Below are positions 9,470-17,969 of a DNA stretch of 64,000 bases, piece by piece. The stretch spans positions 116,398-180,397 of the forward strand of contig CALWJD010000002.1 of assembly GCA_944380925.1 (NCBI GenBank), read 5' to 3'. Source of the DNA: UMGS1491 sp944380925 (lineage in GTDB: Bacteria; Bacillota; Clostridia; Oscillospirales; Acutalibacteraceae). Position numbers and translations under genes: made by a program. The notes beneath the pieces are model-generated. The model saw nothing but the letters and a program-made list of their open reading frames with translations. It had not been told where the DNA came from and searched no databases. The first letter of the stretch is position 1, and every line of letters starts with the position of its first letter.

Positions 9470-9831
9470 GGGGGCGTAAAGGATTCGACGGGGAACAGGA
9501 GTTTGTGTAAGCGAGTAGCAAGGTGGAACTGCTTTAAAAGTCACAATTTTTCAATTAAACGGAAAAGAATCAGAAACAGCTTTCGCAGCTGCTGCTTAAT
9601 TAAATAGGCAGACATTTTACTTTAGATAACCGCGACTACTGTAAAATGACGAACTAGCGGTGAACGTGAACCAAAGATTTTCTCGGCTTTGGTCACGCAT
9701 TATGGGAATACCGAAATCAAAAGTTTTCCGACGAGCTCGTGATTTTGGGAATTTTTAATCATCGGATACACTCGTAGAAAGCGCAGATAAATGTTTTTCG
9801 GACAGGGGTTCAATTCCCCTCGCCTCCACCA
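9470..9831 (+). ncRNA. ssrA: tmRNA (ssrA)
   Basis: The 5' end GGGGGCGTAAAGGATTCGAC and the 3' end GGTTCAATTCCCCTCGCCTC followed by ACCA are diagnostic. GGGGGCG pairs with CGCCTCC to form the tRNA-like acceptor stem, with a T-arm GGGGTTCAATTCCCC. It rescues stalled ribosomes by trans-translation with SmpB. After the AAAAGTC resume context, the frame from 9543 to the TAA at 9597-9599 gives a tag ending in ETAFAAAA. About 362 nt is normal length. Confidence 0.95.
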
Positions 9832-9868
9832 TTCCGATACGGAAATCTAGATACAATGTAGTTTTTGT

Positions 9869-9914
9869 GTAACGATTACTCTTTGAATTTCAGGAATAAT
9901 CGTTACAGCTTTTT
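9869..9914 (+). terminator. ssrA terminator
   Basis: GTAACGATTA pairs with TAATCGTTAC across an 18-nt loop, followed by AGCTTTTTT. It lies 38 nt after the mature CCA end of ssrA. Confidence 0.75.
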
Positions 9915-9919
9915 TCTCC

Positions 9920-9990
9920 GTGGGTGCAAGATTTGAAAAATGGGTGCATCTTTAAAAAATGGGTGCAAAATTTTAAGATGGGGTGCAAAT
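9920..9990. repeat. Four GGGTGCA direct repeats at ~20-nt spacing
   Basis: GGGTGCA occurs at about 9922, 9942, 9961 and 9981, each followed by a 12-13 nt A/T-rich filler. The spacing of 19-20 nt is close to two helical turns, as in iterons or operator arrays. No ORF covers it. Confidence 0.7.
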
Positions 9991-10174
9991 TTGTAACGAT
10001 TTATAAATTGGGCATTGTTCCCCATATTACTAACTTAAAAAATAAGTTAATCAGTTTACCAATTCTTAACTTTTAAAATCCTTTTATTATTTTCAAGATT
10101 ACAAATAAAACGGACTATAAAACAGCTTAAAAACTGTAATATAATCCGTTTTTTGATTTTATGTAAGAAGTTAC
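9991..10174. other. Non-coding AT-rich spacer with one hairpin
   Basis: I see no gene here. A hairpin with outer arms AAACGGA/TCCGTTT and inner arms ACAG/CTGT (about 10108-10156) ends in a T-run and could act as a plus-strand terminator ahead of the RNA-leader promoter. Confidence 0.5.
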
Positions 10175-10203
10175 TTGACTTAAGAGGAAATCAGAGTTTA
10201 TAT
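10175..10203 (+). promoter_or_regulatory. Sigma-A type promoter of left RNA-leader cassette
   Basis: TTGACT (10175-10180), 17-bp spacer, TTATAT (10198-10203). The same -35, spacer length, AGAGT spacer end and -10 occur at 62316-62344 before the second cassette, although the rest of the spacer differs. This supports it as a real promoter. Confidence 0.75.
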
Positions 10204-10209
10204 AAACTC

Positions 10210-10459
10210 ACGGAATTTAAAATAAAAAATGTCATGGCAGAATTAAGTGGACCTAACACTTAATCCCTGCAAAAGGTAAACATACTACCCTTCACAATCG
10301 TATAAACGACACCATAACTCTTTAATTATACATTAATTTGTGTAGCTTTACAATAGGTGCTTCCCAACACGTGCGTAAGGGATCAAGGCAAATACGCCAT
10401 ACCTTTATGCATATTTTTGCGTTTTGAAATCCGAATAAATTAAGTTGAGAGGTTTTAAA
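10210..10459 (+). ncRNA. Candidate structured RNA leader, left copy
   Basis: About 250 nt between promoter and start codon, nearly the same length as the right copy. The core 10229-10320 can fold as a multi-branch junction: closing helix GTCATGG/CCATAAC; arm GCAG/CTGC with inner ATTAAGTG/CACTTAAT; arm AAGGTA/TACCCTT; arm TCGT/ACGA. Paired and joining segments match the right copy almost exactly, while apical loops differ (GACCTAA versus TTAGCC; AACATAC versus CTATAGC), as expected for a functional RNA. A TTGT...ACAA hairpin and a TAAGG/CCTT hairpin follow before the ribosome site. I do not recognise a known riboswitch class. It could be a cis-regulator or a processed sRNA. Confidence 0.65.
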
Positions 10460-11128
10460 ATGAACATTTTTGAAAACATGAAAGCATTGTTTATTGGACC
10501 AAGCTGTGAAAACATCACAAAATATGTAAATGATTTTTGGGAGATAACCAGCCAAATGCGGACAGATCTTGGTAAAAAGGGGTATTACTTAGATGAATAT
10601 TTATCAAATATTTTTGAAGTTATGTCACGTCTTGATTTAGAATCTATAGGTGAAGCTGCAAGTGATGTTTGTGGCAATATTCTTAGAGACTGCTATATAA
10701 TATGTGAGCTAGATACAGAAAAAGAAAAAAGTGAATTTTTTGATTTAGTAAAAGAATACATCGATACACATCCTGTTAACTTTGAGCACAAACATACTCA
10801 ATGTGAATTTTATGCGGCGAATATTTTAATAGGGCATTTAAATATTTTTGCTGAGAAAACAAAGCTTCTTTATACAAAAAATATACTTTCAGGAATTGAT
10901 TTTATAGTTTGTAATAAGATGTATGAAAAGATATCTTATTTAATTGGTGAAAGACGCATGGAGATCTTAAATGAAGCTATGTGTGAAGCATTTATTTTTA
11001 GTCCGATTGTTGTGTCGGCAGTACAGCAAATTGTAACAAGAGTTATTCAGATGCTTTGCTACCAAGACCCGGAAAGCTCTAAAAAGCTACATCATTTCAT
11101 GATGAAAGGTGAAGTCTGCAATGGATAG
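10460..11128 (+). CDS. Unrecognised helical protein, left paralogue of the RNA-leader cassette
   Basis: 222 residues from the ATG at 10460 (AGAGG 7 nt upstream), starting MNIFEN like its paralogue at 62597 (MNVFEN). Shared positions include LDEYL, the IFEV/VFEA helix, YAANIL/YVANVL and a C-terminal MLCYQD/MLYQD block. It is predicted almost entirely alpha-helical with no membrane segment or catalytic motif I can name. It overlaps the next gene by 8 nt. The function is unknown. Its regulation is probably through the long RNA leader in front of it. Confidence 0.75.
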   Translation: MNIFENMKALFIGPSCENITKYVNDFWEITSQMRTDLGKKGYYLDEYLSNIFEVMSRLDLESIGEAASDVCGNILRDCYIICELDTEKEKSEFFDLVKEYIDTHPVNFEHKHTQCEFYAANILIGHLNIFAEKTKLLYTKNILSGIDFIVCNKMYEKISYLIGERRMEILNEAMCEAFIFSPIVVSAVQQIVTRVIQMLCYQDPESSKKLHHFMMKGEVCNG

Positions 11129-11420
11129 TTTAAAAATAGAGTTTGATGGGTTTATTAGCTGTATGATCGAAGATATTCTTTCCAACTTAAAAACCGAAAA
11201 TATGGAATACGGCAAGTGTAGAGAAAGTGAAAAAAATAATGTAATAAAAATCAGGGAAATTCTAAATAAGCTGCCTTCAGAGGATAAAAAATTTATGGAA
11301 AATCATGAAATGGATCTATTTAACATCGCAGCCATAGAACAACGCCATCTATACACAAAGGGATATATAGACTGCGTTAAATTACTGAAAATACTTGGTA
11401 TTATACAAGGCAATATATAA
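11121..11420 (+). CDS. Small hypothetical protein downstream of left cassette protein
   Basis: 99 residues from the ATG at 11121 (AAAGGTG upstream; an in-frame GTG at 11109 is an alternative). Helical and charged; the pattern DGFISCMIEDIL...LPSEDKKFMENHE...YTKGYIDCVKLLKILG is typical of small scaffold-like proteins in Firmicute accessory regions, but I cannot assign a family. It is translationally coupled to the preceding gene. The right-hand cassette has a different, longer partner in this position. Confidence 0.65.
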   Translation: MDSLKIEFDGFISCMIEDILSNLKTENMEYGKCRESEKNNVIKIREILNKLPSEDKKFMENHEMDLFNIAAIEQRHLYTKGYIDCVKLLKILGIIQGNI

Positions 11421-11433
11421 TCTACATATTTTA

Positions 11434-11484
11434 AAATAAAAAATAAGCCTATCTAAAAGCATTTTTGCTTTAAAGATAGGCTAA
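11434..11484. terminator. Terminator at the left end of the recombinase operon
   Basis: AGCCTATCT / AGATAGGCT arms with inner AAAAGC/GCTTT pairing; the minus-strand side ends in TTATTTTTTATTTT. It terminates the leftward recombinase transcript and probably the rightward cassette as well. Confidence 0.8.
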
Positions 11485-11493
11485 AATTATTAT

Positions 11494-13095
11494 TTATAGA
11501 TAGTTTTCCAGATTTAAAGATATTTCTTTTCCGTTTTTAAATGTGATTGTTACTTCCGTATAAGACTTCACAGTGATTTTATCCACCACCCTGTTAAAAA
11601 GTTCCTCGTCAAAGGTATTAATTAAATTTTCTTTCATGGATATCTCATTTAGAAAGTTCTCTATCGATATAATTCTAGCTCTTTTGTTTTTTAGTTTCGT
11701 ATCAATTTTCTCGATTTTGTGTTTTAGCTCTTCATATTCTTCGGATAATGTGTTATAATATTCCCTGTATTCATTTTGATCTAAAGTTTCGATGGCATTT
11801 TTGTCTATGTAATTTTGGATCTTATTATAAAGAAGCCGACTCTCACCACAGAGTCTGGCTTTTTCTGTTTCCAGAGACTCTGTATCGTCAATTGTTTTTA
11901 TAAATTCTCTAGAGTTTTCGATTATTTCATCTTTGTTTTTAAGCAATATATTAAAGCTATGGGTAAACATTTTTTCTATGATTTCTTTATAAAGAAGAGG
12001 CGATTCGCATTTTATTCCTTTTTTTAGTCTCGTTTTACATTGCCACACAATCCTTCTGTATTTACTGTTCGAATGAAATGTCCTAGGTCCGTAAAACTCG
12101 CCACATTGACTGCACACAATCTTACTTGAAAACACGCTGTTGCCACTATGTGAACCTTTTAATTTTTTCCTTTCTTTGATTTCTGCCTGTACTAAATCGA
12201 AAATTTCAGGGTCTATTATTGCTTCGTGGCTGTTTTTAACATGGTACATCGGGACTTCACCCTCGTTTCGCTTGGTCTTTTTTGTTAGATAGTCCACGAC
12301 AAATGATTTTTGAAGTATGGCTTCGCCTTTGTATTTTTCGTTTGTAAGGATACTCATTATAGTCGTATCGCTCCAGTTTTTCTTGCCTCTTGGGCTTAAA
12401 ATTCCCTTTTCTTTGAGAATTTGACCTATTCCGTATGGAGTTTTACCTTCAAGAAACAGCTTGTAAATTAATTTTATAGTTTTAGCTTCTTCGGGGACTA
12501 TCTTTGGAAGTCCATCGCTGCCTTTTTCATATCCCAGAAAATTGCCATATGGTATTAAAACTCTGCCTTCGGCGAATCTCTTTCTGTAGCCCCACGTAAC
12601 GTTCTCCGAAATACTGCGACTTTCTTCTTGTGCAAGTGAGCTCATGATTGTAAGAAGAAGCTCTCCTTTGGCGTCAAGCGTATAAATATTTTCTTTCTCG
12701 AAATAAACTTCAATGCCTTTCTCTTTTAATTTTCTGACTGTTGTCAGTGTATCTACTGTGTTTCTTGCAAATCTTGACACCGATTTTGTAATTATTAAGT
12801 CAATTTTTCCATTCATAGCATCTTCGATCATTTCTTTAAAGCCATCTCTGTGCTTTGTATTTACTGCTGAGATTCCCTCATCTGTATAAACTTTTACAAA
12901 ATCCCAACTCGAATTTGAATAAATATAGTTTGTATAGTATCTTACCTGCATTTCGTAACTTGTAATTTGCTCTGCTTTATCCGTTGATACTCTTGCATAT
13001 GCGGCCACCTTTTTTCGTTTAGCTTCAGATGTGGGAACAGCTGAGTAATAGTTAAGAGTTGCAGGTATAACCGTTACATTTTTTGCTGTATTCAA
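11494..13095 (-). CDS. Large serine recombinase (prophage integrase candidate 1)
   Basis: 533 residues. The resolvase catalytic domain (about 25-175) has AAYARVS with the nucleophilic Ser and SVSRFARNT. The recombinase DNA-binding domain (190-300) has GIGQILKEKGI and NEKYKGEAILQKSFV. A zinc beta-ribbon with Cys pairs (CSQC, QCKT) lies near 320-370, followed by a coiled coil (about 390-480) characteristic of phage serine integrases. It starts with TTG after GGAAGGG and lies 2 bp after the second recombinase. The location at the prophage end suggests integration or excision. Confidence 0.9.
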   Translation of the reverse strand: MNTAKNVTVIPATLNYYSAVPTSEAKRKKVAAYARVSTDKAEQITSYEMQVRYYTNYIYSNSSWDFVKVYTDEGISAVNTKHRDGFKEMIEDAMNGKIDLIITKSVSRFARNTVDTLTTVRKLKEKGIEVYFEKENIYTLDAKGELLLTIMSSLAQEESRSISENVTWGYRKRFAEGRVLIPYGNFLGYEKGSDGLPKIVPEEAKTIKLIYKLFLEGKTPYGIGQILKEKGILSPRGKKNWSDTTIMSILTNEKYKGEAILQKSFVVDYLTKKTKRNEGEVPMYHVKNSHEAIIDPEIFDLVQAEIKERKKLKGSHSGNSVFSSKIVCSQCGEFYGPRTFHSNSKYRRIVWQCKTRLKKGIKCESPLLYKEIIEKMFTHSFNILLKNKDEIIENSREFIKTIDDTESLETEKARLCGESRLLYNKIQNYIDKNAIETLDQNEYREYYNTLSEEYEELKHKIEKIDTKLKNKRARIISIENFLNEISMKENLINTFDEELFNRVVDKITVKSYTEVTITFKNGKEISLNLENYL

Positions 13096-13097
13096 TT

Positions 13098-14405
13098 TTA
13101 TTTCCCTTCCTTTAAAAAATTAATAGCACGTTCTCGTGCTTTCAACCTCATTTCTTCGCTCCAGCTTTCACTTCGAGACCTATTTTCCCATTTTAATGTG
13201 ACTTCATTTCCATCATGAAGTACAAAGGTTAATAGTTCATGGTTTGGGATAAGAATTTGTTTAATATTTTTAGCAAATAACTTCTCGTCAAAAATATTAA
13301 TGCCTAAAACCTCACAAGCCTTAGACATTAATATCTCCTCCGATATTTGCTTTGAATTACATATATTTTTACCTTCTTGAGCATACGTTGCACAAATCCA
13401 GTAAATTTTTCCCTTACAAACTTTGCGTTTATAATTTTTACCACAATTTAAGCACTTAATTTTGCCCGTAAATATATACTTTTTAGGTGTTTGTCTGTTG
13501 GTTTTAGCTTTTTTACGATTCTCTTCGAGTATTTCTGATGCCTTTTCGAATACTTCTTTTTCAACTATAGCTTCATGTGTACCTTCGGCATAATACATTG
13601 GAAGTTCGCCATGATTTCTTTTTACTCCCTTAGTTAGATGATCTGAAACAAATTTCTTTTGTAAAAGAGCGTCACCTTTATATTTTTCATTAAGAATTAT
13701 ATTTCTGACTCTGTCAGCCGTCCATTTTCCACCTCGAATATTCGGGACTCCATATTCTCGTAGCATTTTTGCAATTTTTGTACATCCGGTTCCGTTTGTA
13801 TACTGGTCAAAGATCCACTTAACGATGGCAGCATTTTCCTCATCAATTTTTATTTCACCTTTGGATATTTCATATCCAAACATAAATCTCAAATTTGCAA
13901 GTTCTCCGTTTTTGAATTTATTACGAATCTGCCACTTGCAGTTTTCGCTAACAGACAGGCTCTCTTCTTGTGCAAATGAAGCAAGTATTGTCAGCATCAG
14001 TTCTCCGTCAGGGCTTATACTGTGTATTCTTTCACGTTCAAAAAAGACGTCTACCCCTAGATTTTTTAGTTCTCTCGTTATTGTCAGAGTATCTAGAGTA
14101 TTTCTCGCAAACCTTGATATGGACTTGGTTATAATCATGTCAATTTTACCTAACTTACAGTCTTTAAGTAGCCTTTCAAAATCAGGTCTTGCACTCTTCG
14201 TTCCTGTATAGGCTTTATCCGAATAAACTCCGACATATTCCCATCCGGGATGGCTTTGTATCATTTCACTGTAATAGCTTACTTGTGCTGACAGCGAATG
14301 AAGCATCTCATCTTTACCACATGAAACTCTCGCATAAGCTGCTACTCTTTTGAGCTTCGGCAAAGGCAAAATTGCCCTGTCTATTAAACTTACGATTCTA
14401 GCCAT
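13098..14405 (-). CDS. Large serine recombinase (prophage integrase candidate 2)
   Basis: 435 residues. Catalytic domain with AAYARVS (Ser nucleophile) and SISRFARNT; recombinase domain with GCTKIAKMLREYGV and NEKYKGDALLQKKFV; zinc ribbon CLNCGKNYKRK...YWIC. It lacks the long coiled coil of its neighbour, and the two share a C-terminal FDEKLF/FDEELF block. Tandem recombinases of this kind are common at the lysis end of clostridial prophages; the pair may act together, or one may be a directionality partner. ATG with GGGAGG upstream. Confidence 0.9.
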   Translation of the reverse strand: MARIVSLIDRAILPLPKLKRVAAYARVSCGKDEMLHSLSAQVSYYSEMIQSHPGWEYVGVYSDKAYTGTKSARPDFERLLKDCKLGKIDMIITKSISRFARNTLDTLTITRELKNLGVDVFFERERIHSISPDGELMLTILASFAQEESLSVSENCKWQIRNKFKNGELANLRFMFGYEISKGEIKIDEENAAIVKWIFDQYTNGTGCTKIAKMLREYGVPNIRGGKWTADRVRNIILNEKYKGDALLQKKFVSDHLTKGVKRNHGELPMYYAEGTHEAIVEKEVFEKASEILEENRKKAKTNRQTPKKYIFTGKIKCLNCGKNYKRKVCKGKIYWICATYAQEGKNICNSKQISEEILMSKACEVLGINIFDEKLFAKNIKQILIPNHELLTFVLHDGNEVTLKWENRSRSESWSEEMRLKARERAINFLKEGK

Positions 14406-14476
14406 ATTTTTACCTCCCTTCGCTGTCCTATATTAACTCTAGTCACCCCAGTAATCAAGCCATTTGTAGAGGAATA

Positions 14477-14632
14477 TCAACTAAAAATAGGCTGATATTT
14501 TTTATCCGATAGTTCTCTGATTTTTTCGTATTCTTTTTTGTTTATAAGGTTCTGATCCAATAAATTTTTAGCTATGTGCATCGTTACAGAATAATTTTTT
14601 TCACCTTCGAATCTATCTTCACTTATTTTCAT
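14477..14632 (-). CDS. Small SHOCT-like protein next to recombinases
   Basis: 51 residues. Helical; the segment AKNLLDQNLINKKEYEKIRE resembles the short SHOCT-type motif seen in small proteins encoded immediately upstream of clostridial serine recombinases. ATG at 14632, overlapping the end of the previous gene by 14 nt. Its role is unknown; the context suggests a recombination accessory. Confidence 0.6.
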   Translation of the reverse strand: MKISEDRFEGEKNYSVTMHIAKNLLDQNLINKKEYEKIRELSDKKYQPIFS

Positions 14633-14894
14633 AAATTTTGCCCTCCTTTTTACTCTTTCTCCAGAAAGTTATACGGCACTTATCACAGCAAAATATTTTT
14701 GCTTTATGCTTTGGAATAATCTCAAGCTCTTTATTGCAATTCCTGCAAAGTCCGGTTTTCTCGGATTGTTTATACTCTCGCCTTAAAAACGATTTGACAC
14801 TGTTTTCAGGAAGCGAAAGTAAAACAGCTATCTTTCGATAGCCGTTTCCTTCATTTTTTAATGTTAGAATTTTCTGCTTTTGATCGTTTGTCAT
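14619..14894 (-). CDS. Helix-turn-helix plus zinc-ribbon protein
   Basis: 91 residues. Residues 1-45 form a sigma-like helix-turn-helix (NEGNGYRKIAVLLSLPENSV), followed by a four-Cys zinc motif, CRNC...CCDKC, and a basic tail. Such proteins commonly sit between the lysis genes and recombinases in clostridial prophages. Likely DNA-binding, perhaps affecting excision. AGGAGA precedes the ATG. Confidence 0.7.
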   Translation of the reverse strand: MTNDQKQKILTLKNEGNGYRKIAVLLSLPENSVKSFLRREYKQSEKTGLCRNCNKELEIIPKHKAKIFCCDKCRITFWRKSKKEGKIYENK

Positions 14895-14912
14895 AATAGA
14901 CTCTCCTAAAAA

Positions 14913-15194
14913 TTATTTAATTAAATTTAAAGCAGTAAATATATCGTGTATATAATTTGACCCACGAGAAAGAAGTATCCCAGTTAAAATGCTTCCAACG
15001 TAGGGAATATGCGACTCCATATTTAAGTATTTCGGTAGGTCGAGTTTATAAGCTACAGCCACAATTATCCCTAAAATTAAACTCAGAATCATCTGCCACG
15101 GAAATGTTCCCGTTACAAAAAACTCTTTAAAATAAGTTATCATTCCTTCGACGATTATCGCAATCATTGCTATTTTTGAAATATCCTCACCCAT
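14913..15194 (-). CDS. Holin
   Basis: 93 residues. Two to three hydrophobic segments (about 8-22, 34-52, 66-80), short charged ends, and the pattern of clostridial phage holins. It lies 2 bp after the amidase gene, in a classic lysis cassette. It would permeabilise the membrane to release or activate the endolysin. GGAGG ribosome site before the ATG. Confidence 0.75.
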   Translation of the reverse strand: MGEDISKIAMIAIIVEGMITYFKEFFVTGTFPWQMILSLILGIIVAVAYKLDLPKYLNMESHIPYVGSILTGILLSRGSNYIHDIFTALNLIK

Positions 15195-15196
15195 TT

Positions 15197-15859
15197 CTAC
15201 ACCTCCACTATGAATGCATCTGAAAATCCCGCACTTTTTGCTTTTTGAAGACAGCTTTCGGCGTTCGATTTCTCTTTAAATGCTCCGACTTGTACTTTAT
15301 AAATTTTTCCGGAAGGTGAGCTTGAATCTTCTTTATAAGTGACACCAAAATAATTACATACCCCTTTACAGATTGCCTCACCGATGACTTTTGTGTTTTC
15401 TATAATCCACTTCGCGCCTTCCACTGTATCGTGGAATTCTACCTCTACATAAACTGCCACAGCCTTTGTTGAATTAAGCTCTGCAAGTGATGAGTTCGCC
15501 CTAAGAGTATAGTCAGGCCCCGGAGATACAGGCGCAACGCTGTCCAGAATTGCCTGTCCTGCTTTTTTGTTTTCTGAATCCATAGAATAAATCATAACCA
15601 AGGTACCGCCGAGCGTTTGACCATTGAATGCATTTGTGTGTATCGGAATATGTAAATCCGGGCTCCATGCGTTACTCTCACTAATGTTTTTAGACATTGA
15701 TTGTCCTTCAGGTGCTTTCTTGACCTCAAATCCGCACCTTTCAAGAGCAATTTTCGCTGCTTCTGCAATTTTATTACACTGAACCATTTCATTTGTATTT
15801 CCATATGCATAGATGTTATTTATTTGACTGCTTGGGCTTAAATATATTTTTTTACTCAT
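15197..15859 (-). CDS. Endolysin: N-acetylmuramoyl-L-alanine amidase with SPOR domain
   Basis: 220 residues. An Amidase_3 fold covers about 1-170, with HIPIHTNAF and VEVEFHDT blocks. A C-terminal SPOR-like domain (YKVQVGAFKEKSNAE...) would bind denuded glycan. The usual N-terminal HGG zinc motif is replaced by LSPSSQ, as in a known clostridial phage amidase branch. It cleaves the stem peptide from muramic acid at lysis. No signal peptide, so export depends on the holin. Confidence 0.85.
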   Translation of the reverse strand: MSKKIYLSPSSQINNIYAYGNTNEMVQCNKIAEAAKIALERCGFEVKKAPEGQSMSKNISESNAWSPDLHIPIHTNAFNGQTLGGTLVMIYSMDSENKKAGQAILDSVAPVSPGPDYTLRANSSLAELNSTKAVAVYVEVEFHDTVEGAKWIIENTKVIGEAICKGVCNYFGVTYKEDSSSPSGKIYKVQVGAFKEKSNAESCLQKAKSAGFSDAFIVEV

Positions 15860-15878
15860 TTTAAAATTCTCCTTCGTT

Positions 15879-16124
15879 TTAAATTTGTTTAATTTCTATC
15901 GTCGGTTCTGTTCCCCAAACCGACAAAATCGCTGATAAATAAGGTTCTTCGATTTGACTTAGAAGCTCCTCTCTTCCTTTGCCACTATTTTCAAACGCAG
16001 TTCTGCAAGGCATTTCTATGGGGTATTCTGTTTCTCCCAATGTAATATATTTTTGTCTTGAAACGCTTACTTTGTCTGTTGTTAGCCCATCTAGTGAAAT
16101 TTTTGTTATTATATTTTCATCCAT
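15879..16124 (-). CDS. Small hypothetical phage protein
   Basis: 81 residues from the ATG at 16124 (GGAGG upstream). Mixed alpha/beta, with no recognised domain. It sits between the DUF859 tail protein and the lysis genes, the slot often held by XkdX-like or fibre-chaperone proteins. No function assigned. Confidence 0.6.
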   Translation of the reverse strand: MDENIITKISLDGLTTDKVSVSRQKYITLGETEYPIEMPCRTAFENSGKGREELLSQIEEPYLSAILSVWGTEPTIEIKQI

Positions 16125-16140
16125 TTTAACTCCTCCCAAA

Positions 16141-17958
16141 TTATGGTTTTATTAAATAAACTCCTGAAAATCCTACCCAAACATCACCTGTTTGCCACTG
16201 TGCAGCCAATGAACCATTTTCACCTTGTAGATCTATACGAGATGAGTTATCGGGAATAACACCGCATTTTGTGGGATTCGTGTTGATTGCTCCATACATT
16301 TCATGAAAAGCCAAAGATTGCCCATTCATGTTACCTGCAGATATATAAGGAAGCCCTGTGATACAAGCGTAATCAGTTCCGGCGTTTGTTATATTCCATT
16401 TTCCATGAAACGAAACATAACAGAGATTATTAAATTGCTTATAGTGAGCGTATCTATACTGAACAGTGTGTATAGGATTTGTACCACTTCTGGATCTTAT
16501 TTCGGGAGTCCAATAACCCTCCTCAAAAACAATGTTCTCTCCACGAATTGTTGCTAAATTTGAAACAGTTAAATTCAAAGTCTCGAATGTGTTTGAATTT
16601 ACGGGAAACATATTGATTCCAACTGAAAGCTTTTTTGTATCAAAAAACATAATAGGAATGCCCTTTGGAATTATCAAATTTTGCGTGATTGTTCCAAATT
16701 TATCGGAAGCCTTAATTTCTAGATCCCAAGCAAAAAGTTTATCGAGAATAACAGTGGTTTCAGTGTTGTTCTGAAAATTTATCCATGAGCTCCATGCTGA
16801 GTCAGACACCTTTTTTGTACGATACTGTAAAGACCTAAGAGAATTTAAATTTTTAACGCTTGAAATATCTACATCGGCTTTTAGTTTCGTTTCATCTTCG
16901 TAATTGTTTACTCTTTTAGCACTTGAATTTATAATGGGTAAAACCCAGTCTAAAATCTGAATAGTTTTTGAAACAGTTGTGCTGTTTCCTCGGGAATCTA
17001 TGGCTTTTACCTGTAATTTTAAACTAGAAGATGAATCTACCGGTCCTAAATCATATGATCCTGCAGAAGTTTTATCCTGTGAATTCCCATTAAAAATTAT
17101 TTGATATTTTGCTATTGATGCTGATTTTTGAGCCGTTGCAGAAGCAAATGAAACCCTAAGCTGAGACTGATTTCTAACGATTAACTGGTTGTTGTTGGTA
17201 ACAGCTAAAGTATTTGAATTTGTGTCTTCATAACTCAGCTGCGATGGGGAAAACACAGGATTTGCATTAACTATGCTCATAGTTTTATCGCCATAGCTGT
17301 GGTTTCCGGGAGTAGTTGATCCCGGCATATATGTTGCAACTGTAAATCTTACAGTTAATTTATTTGAGTTCGGCGTTTTCGCTCTAAGCTTGTTTCTTTC
17401 ATCTTCGGTAAGAAGAAAGGTATAGGGACTATTTGGATTTACCAAATTGTCTCTTACAACTAAATAATCATCGCTACCGGCTTCCATTTTAAGTTGTAGC
17501 CTGAATCCTGCGGGATTGTTAAAATAAATTTTAGGATTTTGCTCATCGGTAAAGTCATCTGCACCGGTAAATACAGCAGCTCTTGGGATTATCGGAAGCC
17601 CTGCATTAAAACCTTGGTCACTACTTGTTAGAGGTGCATTGTGACTGATGTATGCACTTACCCATATAGATTTGCTTCCATCGTTATTGTGACCTATGTT
17701 TACAGTTTTTGTAAATAAAGCTATCGGTGAACTCGTTATTTTTTCACTTGAAGTCACCGCCTGAGAATAGCTTGTGCCATTAATGCTACAATAACAAGTT
17801 CCGCTTCCGTATGTGGTATAGCCCTGATTTGTCCTAAAGAACCATACTTTTACTGTAATATTTGAAGTGTTTTTTTCTATGCTTTGACTATTTACTGTAA
17901 CTTCAATTTTGTATTTTATATATTTATTTGATGTGTCAAAATTTTGTGATGTTGGCAA
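16141..17958 (-). CDS. DUF859-type phage minor structural protein
   Basis: 605 residues, beta-rich, with many Thr/Ser/Asn. The layout matches DUF859 siphovirus tail proteins: N-terminal Ig-like strands, central LKLQVKAIDSRGNSTTV-type repeats, then GIPIMFFDTKKLSVGINMFP and a C-terminal globular tip. Probably part of the tail-tip or host-recognition complex. Starts with TTG after AGGAGGGATC. Confidence 0.75.
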   Translation of the reverse strand: MPTSQNFDTSNKYIKYKIEVTVNSQSIEKNTSNITVKVWFFRTNQGYTTYGSGTCYCSINGTSYSQAVTSSEKITSSPIALFTKTVNIGHNNDGSKSIWVSAYISHNAPLTSSDQGFNAGLPIIPRAAVFTGADDFTDEQNPKIYFNNPAGFRLQLKMEAGSDDYLVVRDNLVNPNSPYTFLLTEDERNKLRAKTPNSNKLTVRFTVATYMPGSTTPGNHSYGDKTMSIVNANPVFSPSQLSYEDTNSNTLAVTNNNQLIVRNQSQLRVSFASATAQKSASIAKYQIIFNGNSQDKTSAGSYDLGPVDSSSSLKLQVKAIDSRGNSTTVSKTIQILDWVLPIINSSAKRVNNYEDETKLKADVDISSVKNLNSLRSLQYRTKKVSDSAWSSWINFQNNTETTVILDKLFAWDLEIKASDKFGTITQNLIIPKGIPIMFFDTKKLSVGINMFPVNSNTFETLNLTVSNLATIRGENIVFEEGYWTPEIRSRSGTNPIHTVQYRYAHYKQFNNLCYVSFHGKWNITNAGTDYACITGLPYISAGNMNGQSLAFHEMYGAINTNPTKCGVIPDNSSRIDLQGENGSLAAQWQTGDVWVGFSGVYLIKP

Positions 17959-17969
17959 AACGATCCCTC

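Noticed and set aside
9920..9990. GGGTGCA array as a CRISPR
   Set aside because: Units are only 7-8 nt, fillers are 12 nt and A/T-rich; no 25-40 nt repeats, no spacers and no cas genes in the window.
9832..11490. Search for an ssrA-derived attL/attR duplication
   Set aside because: The ssrA 3' end is not repeated at the right edge, and the prophage has serine rather than tyrosine recombinases, so integration into ssrA is not supported for this phage.
11494..13095. Possible frameshift between the two recombinases making one broken gene
   Set aside because: Each has its own complete catalytic, recombinase and zinc-ribbon domains and its own ribosome site; they are two genes.
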